The notes beneath the pieces are model-generated. The model was not told the origin of the DNA. It saw nothing but the letters and a program-made list of their open reading frames with translations, and ran no database searches. A stretch of DNA of 64,000 nt from Saprospiraceae bacterium (GTDB taxonomy: Bacteria > Bacteroidota > Bacteroidia > Chitinophagales > Saprospiraceae), in NCBI GenBank assembly GCA_016710265.1, contig JADJJL010000003.1, positions 77,001 through 141,000 of the forward strand, in the 5' to 3' direction. This document shows, piece after piece, positions 60,701-64,000 of the stretch. The translations under genes and the position numbers were made by a program. The stretch's first letter is position 1, and every line of letters starts with the position of its first letter.

Positions 60701-63700
60701 CTCAGGAGTAAATGCTAGCCCTAATTTCTCGGGCAGTCAATCTTTGATCATCAACGGTGATCTGAATATTGCCGGTACCATGGACTGGGTCCTGACTGGG
60801 GGACTTACTCTCCGCGAGTCCATCATTCTTAACTCCGGGGTCAATTGGAGTCATAATAATTTGGTCACATTCAGTGGAACTACCTCCGGACATACCATAG
60901 ACATGGCGGGAAAGACTTTTTCCTACATAGTGTACTTTGATAATCCGGGCAATTCATCCTCTGGATCCTGGACCCTCGCGTCTAACTTTTCCGTTTCAAC
61001 CTCATACTACACTGAATTCAGAGATGCTGGATTTATTTCCAACGGATTTTCTGTAAATTTTGGAGATTATTTTAGTGCATCTTCGGATGTGCCCAAAGTG
61101 CTTGATTTTACAGGAACGGACACTGTTAGGGTTCAACGGCATTGGAATATGTTGACAGGGGTCAATGCAAGTTTGACCATGGGTCAGGCAGTTTTACTGT
61201 TGAGGCAACCCTCTGGTCTTACCAATACCATAGAATTCTACGGAGGGGCAAAGACTTATCACGATGTGGTTATTGATGCTTTGAATACCAACACTGCTAA
61301 TTCCATTTTGCTTAGTCATACAGGTACTGTCTTACGTGATTTTTATATCCGCCTTTCTGGCCCGCAAAATCTGAACTGGCAGCAAGCATTCACCAGCCGA
61401 AATGTAAGCGTTCTATATTTTAGCAACAATACATTCTATGTTCCAAGTTTCCAGATTTCAGGAAATCATACGATGTCTAGCCTCAAGTTCAGTACTAACT
61501 TTGTTCAACCCTCGCTCTACCTTTACAATAACAATACTATTGATACTTTGCAGCTGCACCATGGTATGACGACCTATTTTGGCGCCAACCAGACACAGAC
61601 TTTAAAATCACTGACCGCGGATGGCATTTGCTCCAGAAGGATCTCCCTGTATTCAACAAGCTCCGGTACCCAGGCCACCTTAAGCGATCTGACCGGTACC
61701 AACACAGTGGATCAGCTGTACATGCGGGATATCAAAGCTCAGGGCGGAGCGGTATGGATTGCAGACGATGTGGTAAATGAAGGCAATAATACGGGCTGGA
61801 CCCTGAATCCCCTATCGGTACAAAGTTATTATTGGATTGGTGGTACAGGCAACTGGAGTGATTCGACGAAGTGGTCTTTCAGCAGTGGGGGTGCTCCGGC
61901 TAATTGTTTGCCTTCCCGTCAGGATCATGTGGTTTTTGACAACAATTCTTTCCCGGGCAGTAATCAGACCGTGACCTTAAATATCCATGCGGAAATCAGC
62001 AACATGACCTGGACTTCCGGAGTGAATGCAAGCCCTAATTTTTCAGGCAGTCAGAACCTGATCATCAATGGCGATCTGACGATTTCAGGCACCATGGACT
62101 GGATCCTGAGTGGTGGACTCACCTTGCGCAAGTCCATTGTCCTCAGCAGTGGAGTGAATTGGAGTCATACTAATTTTGTAACGTTTAGTGGCACTACCTC
62201 CGGTAACACGATCAATATGGCGGGAAAGACATTTTCCAATGCTGTTCTATTTGACAATCCTGGAAATTCAGCGTCTGGTTCCTGGACCCTCGCCTCCAAC
62301 TTTAGCGTTTCCACATCTTATTATACAGAATTCAGGGATGCAGGATTTATTTCTAACGGATTTGCAGTAAATTTTGGAGATTACCTTTTTGCTAATACGG
62401 ATGTACCGAAGATCTTTAATTTTACAGGTACAGACACGGTACGTGTTCAGCGTTTGTGGTTTATGTTGACTGGAGTGAATGCCAATTTGACCATGGGGCA
62501 AGCAGTCTTACTGATCAGACAACCCTCTGGTTTGGTAAACAATATTGAATTCTATGGCGGGGTCAAAACTTACCATGATGTGGTCATTGATGCACAGCAC
62601 AGCAGTAGTTCCTATACCATTAATTTAGGAAATGCGTCCACTATTTGTCGTGATATCTATTTCCGGATATCCGGTCAACAAATTGTCAATTGGCAACAAT
62701 CTTACACAAGCAGAAATGTGTTAGTGCAATATTTAAATTCCAATACAGGCTACGTACCCACTTTTCAGATATCGGGCAACCACACGATGTTGAGCCTTAA
62801 GTTTACCTCTCCTTCAGTCCAACCGAGATTGTATTTGTATAACAACAATACCATCGATACCCTTCAGTTGCATCACGGCATGGATGTTTATTTTGGTGCC
62901 AACCAAACCCAGACTTTGAAATCATTGATAGGAAATGGTTTGTGTACTCGACTAATTGATCTATTCTCTACATCAAACGGAACGCAAGCTACCTTGACAG
63001 ATGCAAGTGGAACAAACAGCCTTAATTTCATTAATTTCAGGGATATCAGAGCTCAAGGCGGAGCTGTGTGGGAAGCTTCCAATGTCAATACCAATACCAA
63101 CAATACGGGTTGGACCATCGTCGCTCCACCACCCATAAATTATTATTGGGTGGGTGGTACCGGAAACTGGAATGATCTTGCGAAATGGTCGCTGAGTAGC
63201 GGAGGCCCTTCAGCGGGTTGTTTGCCGACGACACTGGACAATGTCATTTTTGATGTCAATTCCTTTAATACAACGAGTCAATCGGTCAATCTGGTAGCTA
63301 ATACCTCCTGCCGCAACATGAGCTGGACGAGTGGGGTGACTTTAAACCCCACATTTCAAGGAAATTATCAAATGGATATTCAAGGGGATTTACAAGTTAA
63401 TGGAACCATGACCTGGGTTCAAAATGCCAATCTCATATCCAGAGGCGATTTTATCTTAAGCAACAGCACCACTTGGAATCATAATGCCTCCACTCAGTTT
63501 TACTCGGATTCCACCAACAACCTACTTAACACGGCAAACAAAACTTTCTTGCAATCCATTTTTTTTGATGCAAGGACGACTAGTTCAGGACCAAAGTGGA
63601 CACTGGCTTCCGATCTAAGCATAAATACCAGTTACAGTTTGAATATCGTGGAAGGTCAATTCGTATCAGGTGGATATGAGATCAATGCCGGAGCTGAATT

Positions 63701-64000
63701 TTTATCCAATAGTGGTACGGATGTGAGGATCATAAATTTGACCGGAACTGACACCCTAAGGATGCGGTATGCCTTTAGGATGACCACAAATGCAAATACA
63801 AATTATATTCACGGCAATTCGACGATTCTTTTGAGCACCTCATTAGTGGAATCTGTCGTTTTTGAAGGAGGAAATAAAACTTATTACGATGTGGCAATAA
63901 GGTATGGTTCTACTTCTTCAGCAACTTATGATATCACTTTTTCAGGCAATAATACCATCCGGGATTTATTTGTCCAAACACTTTCTGCAAGCGGACATAG
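57723..64000 (+). CDS. Giant beta-repeat surface protein, 3' end beyond the window
   Basis: The frame stays open from ATG 57723 to the right edge (over 2090 residues), so the C-terminus is unseen. A signal peptide (FGFLLSLRFVLLFLVSISLA) ends near residue 41 (VYSADYFWVGG). A domain opening with Y(Y/F)W(V/I)GGTGxW occurs at residue 43 and again at 931, 1369 and 1807, the last three exactly 438 residues apart. Between about 220 and 560 smaller 114-residue repeats occur three times (NGNLTFTNSKTTGNF, NAWTSG, NVGGFEFKNS). The sequence is rich in Ser, Thr, Asn and Gly, consistent with a long beta-helix or stalk. Surface adhesion or matrix is likely. An earlier in-frame ATG at 57663 is less likely. 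Confidence 0.88.
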   Translation, partial: MNYFKLKQNMLNSFFGFLLSLRFVLLFLVSISLAPVPVYSADYFWVGGTGSWNDLTHWATSSGGTTKHTIIPSVLDNVIFDVNSFTAGGQIVTLNQEAFCKDFKWDGVTNNPTFTGAGFTLNVDGKFLAMGAPFTFNHVNGNLNIGGDFLVDGSNMSFTKNSGNMIIGGKFDIKNVSTMFFTRSGTIQVNGGAMSFTDATLSSFTASGITIATGNLTFTNSKTTGNFVGGTVNLINGGITIPSWSGGNFSTSSITMTGSLILNAWTSGSLTTGNVNSSAGKILLEGWSSANGISMGAVNLSSAANVGGFEFKNSVMPSFSSSSISITNGNLTFTNSKTTGNFIGGTVTLNNGEISIPSWNGGNFSTSSITMTGSLVLNAWTSGNLTTGNVNSSAGKILIEDWNAGFVSMGNVTLGSAVNVGGFEFKNSTMTSFGSNNISITNGNLTFTNSKTTGNFTTGTISLPNGGLSIPAWTGGNFSTSNVSLSGNLSISNWSSGTLTIGTISSASGQVLIDNKTAGNTNILNLNLTNGNFQLTNSSGWTMSINNSYTSSIVGGNFLIENSPINFSMGYYHSLTVNGNFSILNGATTFTNNSTLSVRGNFTLNSACTFNQSDYVIFTSNTLGKTITSAGKQFANVRFNGSGGEWILQDNFKVTGTTEHYTGIFRSNGKSVDYGVVFNGDDYGTVKTLDYTGTDTVRVQYQYRLNPNASTILTTGGAVLLLQTSVATEMVLEGGGKTFGTLVINQLNNSTSANYILFQDNNNIFGDVIVKIANRAYLYFNSSNNTFGNVSIHYSGTTVTSVNESLIYGTNTFGNFTMTTAGLQPRLYCDQNNTLGIVSLPPGSQWRIANGRTQSLKGLLANGDCQRIIYIYGSSSTATITDTDGGTNTLDFVRLERLNFSGAGTTWNATNTLDVTSTTGINVTPPATKTYYWIGGTGNWNDLTKWSLSSGGTAAGCLPTRVDHVVFDNNSFPGSNQTVNLNVAAEIINMTWTSGVNASPNFSGSQSLIINGDLNIAGTMDWVLTGGLTLRESIILNSGVNWSHNNLVTFSGTTSGHTIDMAGKTFSYIVYFDNPGNSSSGSWTLASNFSVSTSYYTEFRDAGFISNGFSVNFGDYFSASSDVPKVLDFTGTDTVRVQRHWNMLTGVNASLTMGQAVLLLRQPSGLTNTIEFYGGAKTYHDVVIDALNTNTANSILLSHTGTVLRDFYIRLSGPQNLNWQQAFTSRNVSVLYFSNNTFYVPSFQISGNHTMSSLKFSTNFVQPSLYLYNNNTIDTLQLHHGMTTYFGANQTQTLKSLTADGICSRRISLYSTSSGTQATLSDLTGTNTVDQLYMRDIKAQGGAVWIADDVVNEGNNTGWTLNPLSVQSYYWIGGTGNWSDSTKWSFSSGGAPANCLPSRQDHVVFDNNSFPGSNQTVTLNIHAEISNMTWTSGVNASPNFSGSQNLIINGDLTISGTMDWILSGGLTLRKSIVLSSGVNWSHTNFVTFSGTTSGNTINMAGKTFSNAVLFDNPGNSASGSWTLASNFSVSTSYYTEFRDAGFISNGFAVNFGDYLFANTDVPKIFNFTGTDTVRVQRLWFMLTGVNANLTMGQAVLLIRQPSGLVNNIEFYGGVKTYHDVVIDAQHSSSSYTINLGNASTICRDIYFRISGQQIVNWQQSYTSRNVLVQYLNSNTGYVPTFQISGNHTMLSLKFTSPSVQPRLYLYNNNTIDTLQLHHGMDVYFGANQTQTLKSLIGNGLCTRLIDLFSTSNGTQATLTDASGTNSLNFINFRDIRAQGGAVWEASNVNTNTNNTGWTIVAPPPINYYWVGGTGNWNDLAKWSLSSGGPSAGCLPTTLDNVIFDVNSFNTTSQSVNLVANTSCRNMSWTSGVTLNPTFQGNYQMDIQGDLQVNGTMTWVQNANLISRGDFILSNSTTWNHNASTQFYSDSTNNLLNTANKTFLQSIFFDARTTSSGPKWTLASDLSINTSYSLNIVEGQFVSGGYEINAGAEFLSNSGTDVRIINLTGTDTLRMRYAFRMTTNANTNYIHGNSTILLSTSLVESVVFEGGNKTYYDVAIRYGSTSSATYDITFSGNNTIRDLFVQTLSASGH
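60513..64000 (+). repeat. 1314-bp tandem repeat modules in the giant gene
   Basis: Three copies of a 438-codon module start at 60513, 61827 and 63141, each with the codons for YYW(I/V)GGTGNW; the third is cut by the window edge. Modules 1 and 2 are very similar in DNA and protein, for example FPGSNQTVxLN, TWTSGVNASPNFSGSQ and TMGQAVLL. The third is more diverged. Confidence 0.9.

Noticed and set aside
1..64000. tRNA, rRNA, tmRNA or RNase P genes
   Set aside because: I scanned all intergenic regions for T-loop and other core motifs and saw none. A covariance-model search would be decisive.

Overview
The window looks like chromosomal DNA of a Bacteroidota bacterium, probably of the Saprospirales/Chitinophagales type. 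It has low G+C and several very large exported proteins. Type IX secretion (T9SS) C-terminal sorting domains are present on the partial gene at the left edge, the 2022-residue HYR protein and the 159-residue protein at 47.3 kb. It also carries three LytTR response regulators, a fused E1 alpha/beta 2-oxoacid dehydrogenase, a DUF5606 protein, and promoter-like TAnnTTTG -7 boxes. The species cannot be named from sequence alone. No rRNA, tRNA or CRISPR array was found.

Region 1 (1-9.4 kb) is mostly core genome: a minus-strand run of E1 dehydrogenase, DUF5606 protein and family 2 glycosyltransferase; an intergenic region with two small-RNA-like units; a GxxExxY protein; a 184-bp tandem repeat; then uppS, ftsH and rsfS on the minus strand, divergent from birA. 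rsfS has no ATG, GTG or TTG start.

Region 2 (9.7-25.4 kb) lies entirely on the minus strand. It holds a giant HYR/cohesin-like/dockerin-like T9SS protein, a sortilin-type BNR propeller protein, a LolA-like periplasmic protein, an ABC permease/ATPase pair with a His/Ser/Asp-rich loop, and carB.

Region 3 (25.6-31.6 kb) lies on the plus strand: groES-groEL with a clear terminator, a LytTR regulator, a long inverted repeat, an NmrA-like SDR protein, an AraC regulator with a degenerate kinase-ATPase-like N-terminus, and a SnoaL-like protein.

Region 4 (31.7-39.3 kb) is an A+T-rich accessory island of poorly known exported or membrane proteins. It includes a Tat-signal protein with a hydrophobic C-terminus, a class 3 lipase-like protein, a decayed paralogue of the first island gene, a three-gene membrane/lipoprotein operon and a truncated IS3-type transposase. 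It is the best place in the window for an undescribed system, though no function is proven.

Region 5 (39.8-64 kb) is surface proteins plus signalling. It has a 14-repeat FG-GAP protein with a 930-bp internal duplication, two paralogous YadA-like repeat proteins ending in peptidase S74 chaperone domains around a small T9SS protein, two convergent LytTR two-component systems, and a giant beta-repeat protein with 438-residue tandem modules that runs off the window. The kinases may sense surface or envelope conditions and control the neighbouring adhesins; this is inference from position only.
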